From Bacteroidota bacterium (lineage in GTDB: Bacteria; Bacteroidota; Bacteroidia; Bacteroidales; JAADJA01), in assembly GCA_020444515.1 (NCBI GenBank), contig JAHLKX010000001.1:620001-684000 (forward strand): a DNA stretch of 64,000 bases, in the 5' to 3' direction. Positions 51,336 to 60,498 of the stretch are shown one piece after another. Within the stretch, counting starts at the first letter, position 1, and each line of letters begins with the position of its first letter. The position numbers and the translations under genes were made by a program. The notes below the pieces were generated by a model, which saw nothing but the letters and a program-made list of their open reading frames with translations, made no database searches and was not told where the DNA came from.

Positions 51336-52506
51336 AATGATGCACATCTTTAACCGATTGCATCCCCGCTGCCCGCCTGATCGCCTTGTTCCCAAACCGC
51401 AACCGGATTCTGTCCATGGCCTGGTAGAGGCTGGTCATCTCGGGCATATCCTCGAACATATTCAACTGCTGAGCCCCCTGCACCAGTCCACTGAATTTTA
51501 CTCCGATCAATCGTACCAGCATTCTTCTTGAATAGACCTTATCGAATAGTTCCAGCGCTGTTTTAAGTAAAATATGATCGAATGAAGTATAGGGAATGTG
51601 ACATTGCAACGTATGCGTATCGAAATTCGAATACCTGATCTTAACCGTCACACAGGAGGTAAGCTTATTCTCTTTTCTCAATTGAAAAGTAATCTTTTCC
51701 ACCATCCCGATCAGGATGTCATTCAACATCTTCACATTTATGGTATCCGTTTCAAAAGTACGTTCCGTTCCGATCGACTTTCGCTCCGAGTACTGCTGGA
51801 CAGGGGTCGGGTCGATGCCATTGGCCTTTTTCCAGATCACCGTTCCGTTTTTTCCCATCACCCGCTCAATCATGTCGGATGGTATCTCGCGAAGGGTTCT
51901 GACCGTGGAAATTCCCATCGACCTCAATAGCTGATAGGTTTTTCCCCCGACCATTGGGATCTTTTTGATCGACAGCGGATCGAGGAACGGAATTACCCCC
52001 TGCTGCGGAATTTGAATTAGTCCATTCGGCTTTGCTTCTCCGGTTGCTATTTTTGATACCGTCTTATTTATAGAAACACCAAATGAAACTGGAAGATGTG
52101 TCTCCCTGATGATCTTCTCACGCAACTCCTGCGACCATTTAAGATTCCCAAAAAAGCGGTCCATCCCGGTGATGTCAAGATAATGCTCATCGATAGAAGC
52201 TTTTTCATAAACAGGTGCCCTTTCAGCAATGATCTCGGTGACCATTTTTGAAAATTTGCTGTACTGATCCTGATCACCGCGTACCACGATGGCATGATCG
52301 CAAAGGATCCGCGCCATTTTCATCGGCATAGCAGAATGCACCCCAAACTGCCTGGCTTCATAGCTACATGAAGCAACAACTCCCCTATCCGAAGTACCAC
52401 CTATGATTACCGGTTTACCAATTAACGTTGGGTTCATCAAACGTTCCACCGACACGAAAAAGGTGTCGAGGTCGAGATGGACTATACAACGGTTTGCGAG
52501 TGACAT
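51319..52506 (-). CDS. dinB: DNA polymerase IV, Y family
   Basis: Translesion polymerase, 395 residues. The catalytic carboxylates are in HLDLDTFFVSVE and KASIDEHYLDITG, with fingers/palm motifs SCSYEARQFGVHSAMPM and VSFGVSINKTVSKIATGEAKPNG. HhH region: IKKIPMVGGKTYQLLRSMGIST. A likely sliding-clamp-binding peptide is present near the C-terminus (QLNMF, in GAQQLNMFEDMPE). It is followed on the same strand, after 207 bases, by the DnaE-like gene. Its 3' end reads into an AAC-heptad repeat array. Confidence 0.93.
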   Translation of the reverse strand: MSLANRCIVHLDLDTFFVSVERLMNPTLIGKPVIIGGTSDRGVVASCSYEARQFGVHSAMPMKMARILCDHAIVVRGDQDQYSKFSKMVTEIIAERAPVYEKASIDEHYLDITGMDRFFGNLKWSQELREKIIRETHLPVSFGVSINKTVSKIATGEAKPNGLIQIPQQGVIPFLDPLSIKKIPMVGGKTYQLLRSMGISTVRTLREIPSDMIERVMGKNGTVIWKKANGIDPTPVQQYSERKSIGTERTFETDTINVKMLNDILIGMVEKITFQLRKENKLTSCVTVKIRYSNFDTHTLQCHIPYTSFDHILLKTALELFDKVYSRRMLVRLIGVKFSGLVQGAQQLNMFEDMPEMTSLYQAMDRIRLRFGNKAIRRAAGMQSVKDVHHLKFKV

Positions 52507-52557
52507 AAATTAATTGACTAGCATGAATAGAGTTTGGATTGCCTAAAGTCTACCCAG

Positions 52558-52624
52558 AACTCAGAACACTGAACTCAGAACTTTTTAACAACTTCGAACA
52601 TCGAACATCGAACTTCAAACTTTT
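52558..52624. repeat. AACNNNN heptanucleotide array, upstream of dinB
   Basis: Units AACTCAG, AACACTG, AACTCAG, a longer AACTTTTTAAC stretch, AACTTCG, AACATCG twice, AACTTCA and AACTTTT. This is the same type of repeat as at 51260-51335, on the other side of dinB, lying just before the divergent promoter at 52637-52666. Confidence 0.7.
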
Positions 52625-52636
52625 TTCATTTTTTTC

Positions 52637-52666
52637 TTGACATTTTAATTTTTCGTTGTATCTTTG
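52637..52666 (+). promoter_or_regulatory. Strong Bacteroidetes promoter of the S24-repressor operon
   Basis: TTG (52637-52639), a 19-base spacer, then TATCTTTG (52659-52666): full -33/-7 consensus. Transcription would start near 52673, about 95 bases before the four-helix-bundle gene. Confidence 0.75.
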
Positions 52667-52688
52667 ATCAGATTTTAAACAAATAAAC

Positions 52689-52703
52689 GATTACAATTTA
52701 ATC
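52689..52703. promoter_or_regulatory. Possible operator GATTA-CAATT-TAATC
   Basis: An inverted repeat of five bases on each side of a five-base centre, 16-31 bases downstream of the likely transcription start. It is a candidate binding site for the S24 repressor encoded 540 bases downstream. Short AT-rich palindromes can arise by chance. Confidence 0.3.
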
Positions 52704-52767
52704 ATTATTTTGAAAACGACAAACAACAGAATGATTTTTTTTGAAGAACCTTTAAAATCTTTATAAA

Positions 52768-53175
52768 ATGAGCGCATACAAAAATCTTGAGATATATCAG
52801 TCAGCTTTTAACCTGGCTATAAAAGTTTACAGGATGAACATCATGTTACCGGTAAATGCACTATTGAACCAGGGTAACAGGTTGCGATGGGCATCATTGC
52901 GAATCAAAGATCTGATTGCAGAAGCTTATACAGGAATGAAAAGCGAAAAGGAAGTGGTAAAGAACCTCACCCTTGCTGAAACTTCCAGTGAAGAAGTGAT
53001 CAAGCTTTTAAAAAAGATCAGGGCAAACAATGAAAACCTGAAACAACTGCCGGAACTGATCAAAAACTACAAAATTCTGAAAAAGAGCATTGGTGCACAT
53101 ATCCATAAAATCCAGGATGATAAAAACACCTATGTGCTCCCTTTTCCGGATAGCATTGTGATGGAGGTGGCATAG
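52768..53175 (+). CDS. Four-helix-bundle protein (23S rRNA IVP-like family)
   Basis: 135 residues, all helical with hydrophobic heptads (NLEIYQSAFNLAIKVYRM, RWASLRIKDLIAEAYTG, LTLAETSSEEVIKLLKKI). The family is best known for proteins encoded in 23S rRNA intervening sequences, but most members, like this one, sit in protein operons. Here it opens the plus-strand SOS-like operon behind a strong promoter and precedes the S24 repressor by 66 bases. Role unknown; a protein-interaction adaptor is plausible. Confidence 0.78.
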   Translation: MSAYKNLEIYQSAFNLAIKVYRMNIMLPVNALLNQGNRLRWASLRIKDLIAEAYTGMKSEKEVVKNLTLAETSSEEVIKLLKKIRANNENLKQLPELIKNYKILKKSIGAHIHKIQDDKNTYVLPFPDSIVMEVA

Positions 53176-53241
53176 AAAAGTCCATACTGAAAATCGAAAA
53201 ATCAATAGAGTAACAGATAGAACAGACAATACTATATTATA

Positions 53242-54042
53242 ATGTATTTCAACAGCAATATAAAATTCCTGCGCAAGCGCAGGGGCCGCACACAGGACGA
53301 TGTGGCTTTTGCCCTGGAGATGAAACGCTCCACCCTCAGTGGTTACGAAAACGAAGTAGCCAAACCCAGCGTAGAAGTGCTGCTTGCCTTTTCCGACTAT
53401 TACAAAATATCAGTCGATACCTTGATCAAAATCGACCTTTCTTCACTCCCGGAAAGTCAGCTACGCCAGTTGGAACTTGGCTATGATGTTTTTATAAAAG
53501 GAAGCAACTTGCGCATACTTGCTACCACCGTTGACAGCGAGGATAATGAAAACATTGAACTGGTCTCAGAAAAGGCGAAGGCTGGTTATACCAGCGGATT
53601 TGCCGACCCAGAATATATCAAGGTGCTGCCAACATTTAAATTGCCATTCCTTTCCCGGGAGCGTAAATACAGGACCTTTCAAATCAGCGGCGACTCCATG
53701 CTGCCCATCCCCGATCAATCCTTCGTGACCGGTGAATTTGTTGAAAACTGGCAGCACATTAAAGACGGTCAACCTTGTATCATTCTGACATTGGATGATG
53801 GAATCGTGTTTAAAGTGGTGGAAAATAAGATCGAAAACAATGGCACTTTTCGGTTACATTCATTGAATACCCTTTACGAACCTTATGAAATTCCAGTCAA
53901 TGAGATCAAAGAAATATGGAAGTTCGTCAATTACATCAGTTCCGAAATGCCCGACCGCAATGTGGAAAAAGATGAACTGGTGGATGAGGTACGGGCATTG
54001 CGACAGGAAGTGAAAGCGATACAGATGAAGTTGAATTTATAA
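53242..54042 (+). CDS. XRE-S24 LexA/CI-like self-cleaving repressor
   Basis: 266 residues: XRE helix-turn-helix (about 6-62, RKRRGRTQDDVAFALEMKRSTLSGYENEVAKPS), a linker, and an S24 peptidase domain. The autocleavage site is Ala114-Gly115 in KAKAGYTSG; the catalytic dyad is Ser152 in ISGDSML and Lys191 in VFKVV. A C-terminal coiled coil (KDELVDEVRALRQEVKAIQ) is an addition to standard LexA. Single-stranded-DNA/RecA-triggered self-cleavage would derepress its targets; the neighbouring dinB and dnaE-like genes are the obvious candidates. Confidence 0.9.
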   Translation: MYFNSNIKFLRKRRGRTQDDVAFALEMKRSTLSGYENEVAKPSVEVLLAFSDYYKISVDTLIKIDLSSLPESQLRQLELGYDVFIKGSNLRILATTVDSEDNENIELVSEKAKAGYTSGFADPEYIKVLPTFKLPFLSRERKYRTFQISGDSMLPIPDQSFVTGEFVENWQHIKDGQPCIILTLDDGIVFKVVENKIENNGTFRLHSLNTLYEPYEIPVNEIKEIWKFVNYISSEMPDRNVEKDELVDEVRALRQEVKAIQMKLNL

Positions 54043-54076
54043 TCAGAGCGCATTGGACTGAAACTTCAAACTACGA

Positions 54077-55426
54077 ATGTTCTCCATCATTGATATAGAA
54101 ACCACCGGCCTCAGTCCCAAACGTGAGAAGATCACTGAAATCGCCATTTTTGTTCATGACGGGAAAAAGGTGGTGGATGAGTTTACCACACTGATCAACC
54201 CGGAGGTAAATATCCCTTACCGGATCATGCAACTAACCGGTATCAATAATAAAATGGTTAAAGAATCTCCAAAATTTTATGAGGTGGCCAAACACATTGT
54301 GGAAATGACTGAAGGCACCACCTTTGTTGGACACAATGTACACTTTGATTATAACTTTGTGCGAAAGGAGTTCCGGGAATTGGGTTATGACTATCAGCGG
54401 AAGAAAATCTGTACAGCCAAGCTGAGCCGAAAACTTTTACCGGGACGTCGTTCTTATTCTCTGGGAAAACTTTGCTCCGAACTGGGCATTGAAAATCCGC
54501 ATCGACACAGGGCTTTCGGTGATGCAGCTGCGACAACCCGACTCTTTGAGATTTTAATGAAAGTAGAAAAAAACATTGAAGCGATCTCCCTGCGTGAATT
54601 AAATACAAGCCTTGACAGGGAACTCATCCGTAAACTGCCTCATGAGCCAGGGGTATATTATTTTTATGATAGCGACGGAGAGTTGATCTATGTCGGAAAA
54701 AGCAAGAACATCCATGATCGAGTGATGTCGCACTTATCAAACAATGGAACCAAACGTGCCATCGAGATGCGAAATATGATCGCTGACATTGGGTATGAAA
54801 AAACCGGCAATGAATTGATCGCTTTGCTGCTCGAATCGGATGAGATCAAAAAACACCTCCCCCGCTTCAACCGTGCTCAAAGAAGAAGCGGATCACAATG
54901 GGGACTTTTTTATCACAAGGATAAAAAAGGTTATCTAAGACTTAAAATTGATCATAATGACCGGGATGAACTTCCCCTTACTACCTTTAACTCGCATCAG
55001 GCTGGCAAAAACCATTTATTTACACTGGTGGAAGCATTTTCTCTATGCCAGAAATTATGCGGGTTATTTGATACCAAAGGGGCTTGTTTTCATTATAACC
55101 TAAAACAATGTAAAGGGGCCTGTATTGGAGAAGAACGGCCGGAAATTTATAATCAACGGGTAAGTCAGGCCATTGAACCCTACCGGTTTGAAGAGACCAG
55201 TTTTATGGTAGTCGGGAAAGGACGAGCAGATACAGAGAAATCTGTTGTGATGGTAGAAAACGGGACCTACCGTGGATTTGGATTCATTGAAACCAGTTTT
55301 GACCAAAACCTGGTTTTGGAAGACCTGAGAAATTGCATACGGTCGTATCCCGACAATCGTGATATCCAGCAGATCATCAGAAGCTATCTTAAACAAAATG
55401 GTTCCTCACAAATTATTCTCCTATAG
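54077..55426 (+). CDS. DEDDh exonuclease fused to a GIY-YIG nuclease (Cho/UvrC-like)
   Basis: 449 residues. The N-terminal DnaQ-type exonuclease (1 to about 165) has IIDIETTGLSP, VGHNVHFDYNFV and HRAFGDAAAT. A GIY-YIG nuclease domain (about 190-275) follows with PGVYYFYDSDGELIYVGKSKNIHDRV, then a UvrC/Cho-like region with cysteines (GLFDTKGACFHYNLKQCKGACIGEE). It should combine 3'-5' trimming with single-strand incision, as in UvrC-type repair. It belongs to the repressor operon (34-base gap) and complements the two error-prone polymerases. Confidence 0.9.
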   Translation: MFSIIDIETTGLSPKREKITEIAIFVHDGKKVVDEFTTLINPEVNIPYRIMQLTGINNKMVKESPKFYEVAKHIVEMTEGTTFVGHNVHFDYNFVRKEFRELGYDYQRKKICTAKLSRKLLPGRRSYSLGKLCSELGIENPHRHRAFGDAAATTRLFEILMKVEKNIEAISLRELNTSLDRELIRKLPHEPGVYYFYDSDGELIYVGKSKNIHDRVMSHLSNNGTKRAIEMRNMIADIGYEKTGNELIALLLESDEIKKHLPRFNRAQRRSGSQWGLFYHKDKKGYLRLKIDHNDRDELPLTTFNSHQAGKNHLFTLVEAFSLCQKLCGLFDTKGACFHYNLKQCKGACIGEERPEIYNQRVSQAIEPYRFEETSFMVVGKGRADTEKSVVMVENGTYRGFGFIETSFDQNLVLEDLRNCIRSYPDNRDIQQIIRSYLKQNGSSQIILL

Positions 55427-55451
55427 ATATATTTTTTTATTCCAGTAACCC

Positions 55452-55459
55452 TATCTTTG
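55452..55459 (+). promoter_or_regulatory. -7 element of the NadE-like operon
   Basis: TATCTTTG is an exact -7 match 33 bases before the ATG at 55492. The -33 region lacks TTG. It starts the cluster 55492-57971. Confidence 0.5.
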
Positions 55460-55491
55460 TATTCTACGTTTGTAGGCTAAAACTTATATTT

Positions 55492-56490
55492 ATGACATCC
55501 AAAAAACCTTTTTCCAAAGACATATTGAAGATAGATGATATAGAGGCATTGATTCAAAAGCTATCAGATAAGCTGGTAGATGATATTTTCAGAAAATATA
55601 AACGGAGGGGAGCAGTTGTGGGAATCAGCGGGGGTATTGATTCATCGGTAACGTTAGCGCTAGCTGTTAAGGCCTTTGGGGCCAACAGAGTTTTTGGAGT
55701 TATGATGCCCGAAAAAGACTCCAGTCCTGACAGCAAAGACCTGGCCCAGGTTTTAGCTGATAAATATGGCGTTGAAGCGGTTGTGGAAAATATCCGACCT
55801 GCTCTGGAAGGTCTTCAATGCTATGATCGGCGTGATGAAGCCATCATGCGCGTATTTCCTGATTTTAATCCGGCTGCCGATAAATCCAAGATCGGTATCA
55901 ATCAATCAGGTTTGGATCAAAACCTGCCTCCGGTTTTCCGATTGACAGTCATTGATAAAAAAAATCAATCCAGGAGCAAGGTACTTCCGGTTTCAGAATA
56001 CCTTCAAATTGTAGCTGCATCCAACTTTAAACAGAGGGTTCGGATGACCATGGTTTACTATCATGCAGAAACAAAACACTATGTCGTTCTGGGAACAGCC
56101 AATAAACATGAAATCGATCAGGGATTTTTCGTAAAATTCGGAGACGGCGGTGCAGACCTCTATCCCCTGGCCGGACTTTATAAGACACAAGTATACCAGT
56201 TGGCAGAGCACCTGGGTGTTCCGCAGGAAATAATTGAACGCACACCAACGACTGATACATACAGTGCCGAGCAAACGCAGGAAGAATTTTTTTATCAGCT
56301 CCCCTTTGAAGTTATGGATCTGATGTGGTATGGTATGGAAAACGGCTACTCACCAAAAGAAGTGAGTGATGTTATGGGTAAGTCGGAGGAAGAGGTTAAG
56401 ATCATATTTTCGAATTTTAAACGAAAGATTAAAACCACCGATTATCTGCGCGGAAATCCGGTGATGTATCCGGGTACAGAAATTATTTAG
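55492..56490 (+). CDS. NAD+ synthetase-like ATP pyrophosphatase
   Basis: 332 residues of the NadE fold. The PP-loop is VGISGGIDSSVTLALAVK; other conserved parts are LGTANKHEIDQGFFVKFGDGGADLYPLAGLYKTQVYQLA and RTPTTDTYSAEQTQEEFFY. It lacks the glutaminase domain, so it uses ammonia, and it is about 50 residues longer than classical NadE because of an insert around 105-165. It starts the acyl-ligase cluster and is separated from the ligase by 2 bases, so besides NAD+ synthesis it might adenylate and amidate a carboxylate of the cluster's own product. True nadE function remains possible. Confidence 0.75.
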   Translation: MTSKKPFSKDILKIDDIEALIQKLSDKLVDDIFRKYKRRGAVVGISGGIDSSVTLALAVKAFGANRVFGVMMPEKDSSPDSKDLAQVLADKYGVEAVVENIRPALEGLQCYDRRDEAIMRVFPDFNPAADKSKIGINQSGLDQNLPPVFRLTVIDKKNQSRSKVLPVSEYLQIVAASNFKQRVRMTMVYYHAETKHYVVLGTANKHEIDQGFFVKFGDGGADLYPLAGLYKTQVYQLAEHLGVPQEIIERTPTTDTYSAEQTQEEFFYQLPFEVMDLMWYGMENGYSPKEVSDVMGKSEEEVKIIFSNFKRKIKTTDYLRGNPVMYPGTEII

Positions 56491-56492
56491 AA

Positions 56493-57971
56493 ATGAATGT
56501 TTTTGATTATTTCTTTGAACATACATCTGCTTTAAGTAAAGACTTCGTTTTGGGCAGCAGAGAAACCATCTCCTACAGGACTTTGCATTCAGATTGTATG
56601 CATCTGACAGATTATATTTACCGGTCTTATGGTACAGATACGAATATTATTCTAATCAGTGAAAACTCGGTTTTTTTTATCACTGCTTACCTGGCCATTA
56701 TGAAATCAGGCAATATTTGTGTACCCTTAAACCCGCTGATCGAAGAGGAATCACTTCGAGATATAGTTGCAAGAACCCAATCGGACACCGCTTTTGTGAA
56801 TAAACGATTTTTGTCCAAATTTGAAAACATCCCCATCGAGGTCATTGATCCCGACATCATGCAGGAAAAAATTAAGGATAGCATGGAATCTGAATTCAAT
56901 GAATCACCCAAGAACTTCCAGGAAGATCAACTTGCCCAAATTATCTTCACCTCTGGCTCTACCGGTGAACAAAAAGGCGTCATGCTAACCCATAAAAACC
57001 TGATCGCCAACACAGATTCCATTCTCTCGTATCTTAAATTGAATGAAAAGGATACCATAGAGATTGTGATGCCCTTTTATTATTGTTACGGTTTATCACT
57101 TTTGCATACGCATTTGAGAGTGGGTGGATCGGTGGTTCTAAACAATTCATTCATGTTCATCGGATCCGTAATCAATGATTTGAATAAATACAGATGCACC
57201 GGGTTTTCAGGCGTGCCCAGTCATTTTCAAATCTTACTTCGAAAAACAAAGGATTTTAAAAACACAACATTTGAAACGCTGCGATATGTAACCCAGGCAG
57301 GAGGGAAATTACACAATGCATTTATCAAGGAATTTACAGAGGCTTTTCCCAATATCCAGTTTTTTGTAATGTATGGGCAAACTGAAGCCACAGCCCGACT
57401 TTCCTACCTACCCCCCAGCCTTTTACCAAAAAAAATCGGGTCAATGGGTAAAGGGATTCCTGGTGTTGAACTTCGTGTAGTGAATGAGCATGGAGACCAT
57501 GTAAAACCTGGTGAAATTGGGGAAATTATTGCGAAAGGAGATAACATCATGAAGGGTTATTTCGAAGATATGCAATCAACAAACGAAACCCTCAAAAATG
57601 GCTGGCTTTATACTGGTGACATGGCTACAGTGGATGAAGACGGATATATATTTATTCAAAGCAGAGCCAAGGAAATTTTAAAGGTTCGAGGAATTCGTAT
57701 CAGTCCTAAAGAAATCGAAGAAGTAATCGTTGGGATTCCTGGAGTTGTTGATTGTTCAATCATAGGTATCCAGGACGAGATCGCTGGTGAGGCCATCAAA
57801 GCCATTGTTTATATAAATGAACCTGATAAAGATCTCTTTTCGGAAGAAATGATTAAAAAACACTGTGCAGAGCGATTAGCCTCACATAAAGTTCCTCAAT
57901 CCGTTGTGTTCGAGACCAAACTTATCTTTAACGCCTCAGGCAAAAAAACAAAAGCAGCGCTTAATTCTTAG
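56493..57971 (+). CDS. AMP-forming acyl ligase (DltA-like role)
   Basis: 492-residue adenylating enzyme. A3 motif IIFTSGSTGEQKGVMLTHKN, A5-region MYGQTEATARLSYLP, A7/A8 motifs GWLYTGDMATVDEDGYIFIQSRAKEILKVRGIRISPKEIEEVI and the A10 lysine in NASGKKTKAAL. It activates a carboxylic acid as acyl-AMP and most likely loads it on the acyl carrier protein encoded 3.5 kb downstream. The acid (fatty, amino or hydroxy) cannot be read from the sequence. It begins 2 bases after the NadE-like gene and converges with the SGNH gene. Confidence 0.88.
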   Translation: MNVFDYFFEHTSALSKDFVLGSRETISYRTLHSDCMHLTDYIYRSYGTDTNIILISENSVFFITAYLAIMKSGNICVPLNPLIEEESLRDIVARTQSDTAFVNKRFLSKFENIPIEVIDPDIMQEKIKDSMESEFNESPKNFQEDQLAQIIFTSGSTGEQKGVMLTHKNLIANTDSILSYLKLNEKDTIEIVMPFYYCYGLSLLHTHLRVGGSVVLNNSFMFIGSVINDLNKYRCTGFSGVPSHFQILLRKTKDFKNTTFETLRYVTQAGGKLHNAFIKEFTEAFPNIQFFVMYGQTEATARLSYLPPSLLPKKIGSMGKGIPGVELRVVNEHGDHVKPGEIGEIIAKGDNIMKGYFEDMQSTNETLKNGWLYTGDMATVDEDGYIFIQSRAKEILKVRGIRISPKEIEEVIVGIPGVVDCSIIGIQDEIAGEAIKAIVYINEPDKDLFSEEMIKKHCAERLASHKVPQSVVFETKLIFNASGKKTKAALNS

Positions 57972-57983
57972 TCTTTAGATTCT

Positions 57984-58940
57984 TTATGGATATGTGTGCT
58001 CAACTTCTTCAGGTAAGGGGAGATTGCCCCATACCTCCCTGGCAATCCTATTGAGTATTGGAGGACGTGGATGAAAGTAATCGATGAAGTTTTCTCTTTT
58101 TTTACTGACTTCTAGATCTACATCATAGTCAATTGTTTCTGACAACCCCTTTATCTCTGCCTTAAATTTTTGATGCATTGGAATTAATCCCTTTTCCTGC
58201 AAATAATGATGAACTTCCATATATGTTGGCATAATCAGAAAAACCAATTGAATGTTGTTCTGATGACAGTAATTGGTGATTTTTACCAATTCCTGGCTAA
58301 ACTGGTCCGGATAGATATAGTTGCCAAAAAAGAGCTCGAGTCGTTTATCAGCCAGCACATTCATATCTTCTTCGGGTGCGAATTCATGTGAATTTTGTAC
58401 AATCCGCTCATCTTTTGTCAATGCATATAAAAGATTGGCCCATGAGTCATATAAAATTTCTTTTTTGGTAAAATAGAGATATGGCTTTTTCATAAAGTCG
58501 CGCGCAAAATGGCTCAAAGAATAGGAACGATTTTTATTAAAGTTCATGAATGAAACTTCAAAGACGACTTTTTGAAGTTTTCCGTGTTTGGCTGCAAACC
58601 AGAAATTATCGAACATCGTTTCATAACTCGCACCCGGAATGCAGAAATTAAACCATTCCTCATGGGTATATTTTTTTAGAGAGTCCTCGCTGATTAGCCT
58701 GCACTGGCTATCACCTATTAGAATATTATTCACAGGCTTCCGCTTATAGTGTAATATTTTCCAAAGCATATTTCCCCTTGGACCTGATTCATCATTCCGG
58801 TTCATGACCATTTGCTTATTTTCTGAATCGATCACATGAAAAATATTAACGAAATTGTAAGGATCAATTACAAGGATAAAACCAAACAAAATAAGGAATG
58901 GAATAGTAAAATAAAATCCTTTATAGAGGTACTTTTTCAT
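57984..58940 (-). CDS. Membrane-anchored SGNH protein (DltD/AlgJ-like role)
   Basis: 318 residues: one N-terminal membrane helix (FYFTIPFLILFGFILVI), then a periplasmic domain with ILIGDSQCR as nucleophile block (Gly-Asp-Ser) and FIDYFHPR as the C-terminal Asp-x-x-His block, so a full SGNH catalytic set. Proteins of this build work with MBOAT acyltransferases (DltD with DltB; AlgJ/X with AlgI) to move acyl groups to extracytoplasmic polymers. The MBOAT gene lies 12 bases upstream on the same strand. Confidence 0.75.
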   Translation of the reverse strand: MKKYLYKGFYFTIPFLILFGFILVIDPYNFVNIFHVIDSENKQMVMNRNDESGPRGNMLWKILHYKRKPVNNILIGDSQCRLISEDSLKKYTHEEWFNFCIPGASYETMFDNFWFAAKHGKLQKVVFEVSFMNFNKNRSYSLSHFARDFMKKPYLYFTKKEILYDSWANLLYALTKDERIVQNSHEFAPEEDMNVLADKRLELFFGNYIYPDQFSQELVKITNYCHQNNIQLVFLIMPTYMEVHHYLQEKGLIPMHQKFKAEIKGLSETIDYDVDLEVSKKRENFIDYFHPRPPILNRIAREVWGNLPLPEEVEHTYP

Positions 58941-58952
58941 TTCAAATGAACT

Positions 58953-60392
58953 CTAAAATTGAAGATAGACAAAAGTGTCGTCCCCACTGCTAAAATAATA
59001 AACCATAATAATTAAAATATAGTAACCTAACCACCTAATCAAACGGGGTTGTTTCGAAAAAAGTTTTAGCATGTCTACCCCTTTTTCTTGCATATATTCA
59101 ATCATCAATAGGATACTAAATGCAGCCATTGCAAAGATGAAATTGAATTTTTCATAGATGAACTTATGACCAGTAAGCTGTATTTCAATATTAGAAAAAA
59201 GATGGGTGATGAAATAAATGGCATCACCAATGTTTTTTGCATTGAAAAATACAAGGGTAAAACAAAAGAATATAAATGTGATGGCTCTGCTGGTGAAAGT
59301 AACGAAACCGGATGGGAACTTCGATGCTATTTGAAGACGCTTACGTTTGGTATAAAATTCATAGCTAATGGCAATACCCTGTAATATCCCCAAAACAACA
59401 AAAGTCCAGTTGGCCCCATGCCAAATACCAATCACAAAGAAGGTCAGGAAAATGCCGATAATAGCCGCTTTTTGTCCCATCTTTCGGTATTTCACGATAA
59501 AGGGAGAAAAAATGAAATCGTTGCACCAAGAAGATAGAGAAATGTGCCAGCGACGCCAGAATTCGCCTACATTGCGTGCAAAAAACGGGCGATTAAAATT
59601 ATCAATTAGCTTAATGCCAAATATTCTGGCTGAACCGAGGGCCATATCCGTGTAACCGGAAAAATCACAATATAAGTGGATTGTTTGAACAAATAAAATA
59701 GTCAAAAGTGGAATGCCTGTGTATTGGTGAATATCATCATAAACCAACAATACAGGTGCTGCCAGGTTATTTCCGATGACCACTTTTTTAAACAACCCCC
59801 AAACAAAAAGTCGAGCACCGGCATTGATATTCTCTTTATCAAAATGAATATCATGGGCTAATTGTGGGAAAAAATGATTGGATCGTTCTACCGGTCCCGA
59901 AAGGAATTTTGGAAAAAAGGTCAGAAATAAAGCAAACTTTATAAAATTATGCTCGGGCTTCTCAGCTCCACGATTGATCCTGATGATATATCCCAGTGCC
60001 TGAAAGGTATAGTATGAAATACCAACCGGTATGACCAGCGAGAGATAGGGAATTTCAGGTTTATTTGGAAATAATTCCAGCAGAAAATTAATGTTCTCAA
60101 AAATGAAGTTGATGTATTTATAAAAAGCAAGGATTCCAATGTCAAGAAAAATGCCTGTCCAAAATAATCTTTTCCTATTCTTTTTTGTTTTTATAACATC
60201 CAACCCAATTCCAATGAAATAATTAATGAGGGTAAAAAGAAGGGTAAACACTATCAAACGAGGGGCGATATAACCAATAAAAAACAAGCTGGCAATCAAT
60301 AACAGCACATTCCTGTATCGCTGGTTAATCGAGTAGTACAGGACAAACAAGACACCTAACAAAAGGAAATAATAAAACGAATTGAATAGCAT
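58953..60392 (-). CDS. MBOAT family O-acyltransferase (AlgI/DltB-like)
   Basis: 479-residue polytopic membrane protein with about 11-12 helices. The MBOAT signature is present: FFPKFLSGPVERSNHF, NVGEFWRRWHISLSSWCNDFIFSPF, and the catalytic His in FVIGIWHGANWTFVVLG. It transfers acyl groups across or at the inner membrane to a surface glycan or polymer. It is cotranscribed with the SGNH gene and divergently placed from the SGNH-like lipoprotein gene. A TACTTTCG element (minus strand, 60457-60450) is one base off the -7 consensus. Confidence 0.92.
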   Translation of the reverse strand: MLFNSFYYFLLLGVLFVLYYSINQRYRNVLLLIASLFFIGYIAPRLIVFTLLFTLINYFIGIGLDVIKTKKNRKRLFWTGIFLDIGILAFYKYINFIFENINFLLELFPNKPEIPYLSLVIPVGISYYTFQALGYIIRINRGAEKPEHNFIKFALFLTFFPKFLSGPVERSNHFFPQLAHDIHFDKENINAGARLFVWGLFKKVVIGNNLAAPVLLVYDDIHQYTGIPLLTILFVQTIHLYCDFSGYTDMALGSARIFGIKLIDNFNRPFFARNVGEFWRRWHISLSSWCNDFIFSPFIVKYRKMGQKAAIIGIFLTFFVIGIWHGANWTFVVLGILQGIAISYEFYTKRKRLQIASKFPSGFVTFTSRAITFIFFCFTLVFFNAKNIGDAIYFITHLFSNIEIQLTGHKFIYEKFNFIFAMAAFSILLMIEYMQEKGVDMLKLFSKQPRLIRWLGYYILIIMVYYFSSGDDTFVYLQF

Positions 60393-60498
60393 AGTTTATA
60401 TCTCCAAAAAGGACGCTAAAAATCCAAATAAAATTGGAAATTGGTCGTACGAAAGTAAAAAAAATAAGTTAGCTTTATAAAAATTTAAGTGTGTTAAA

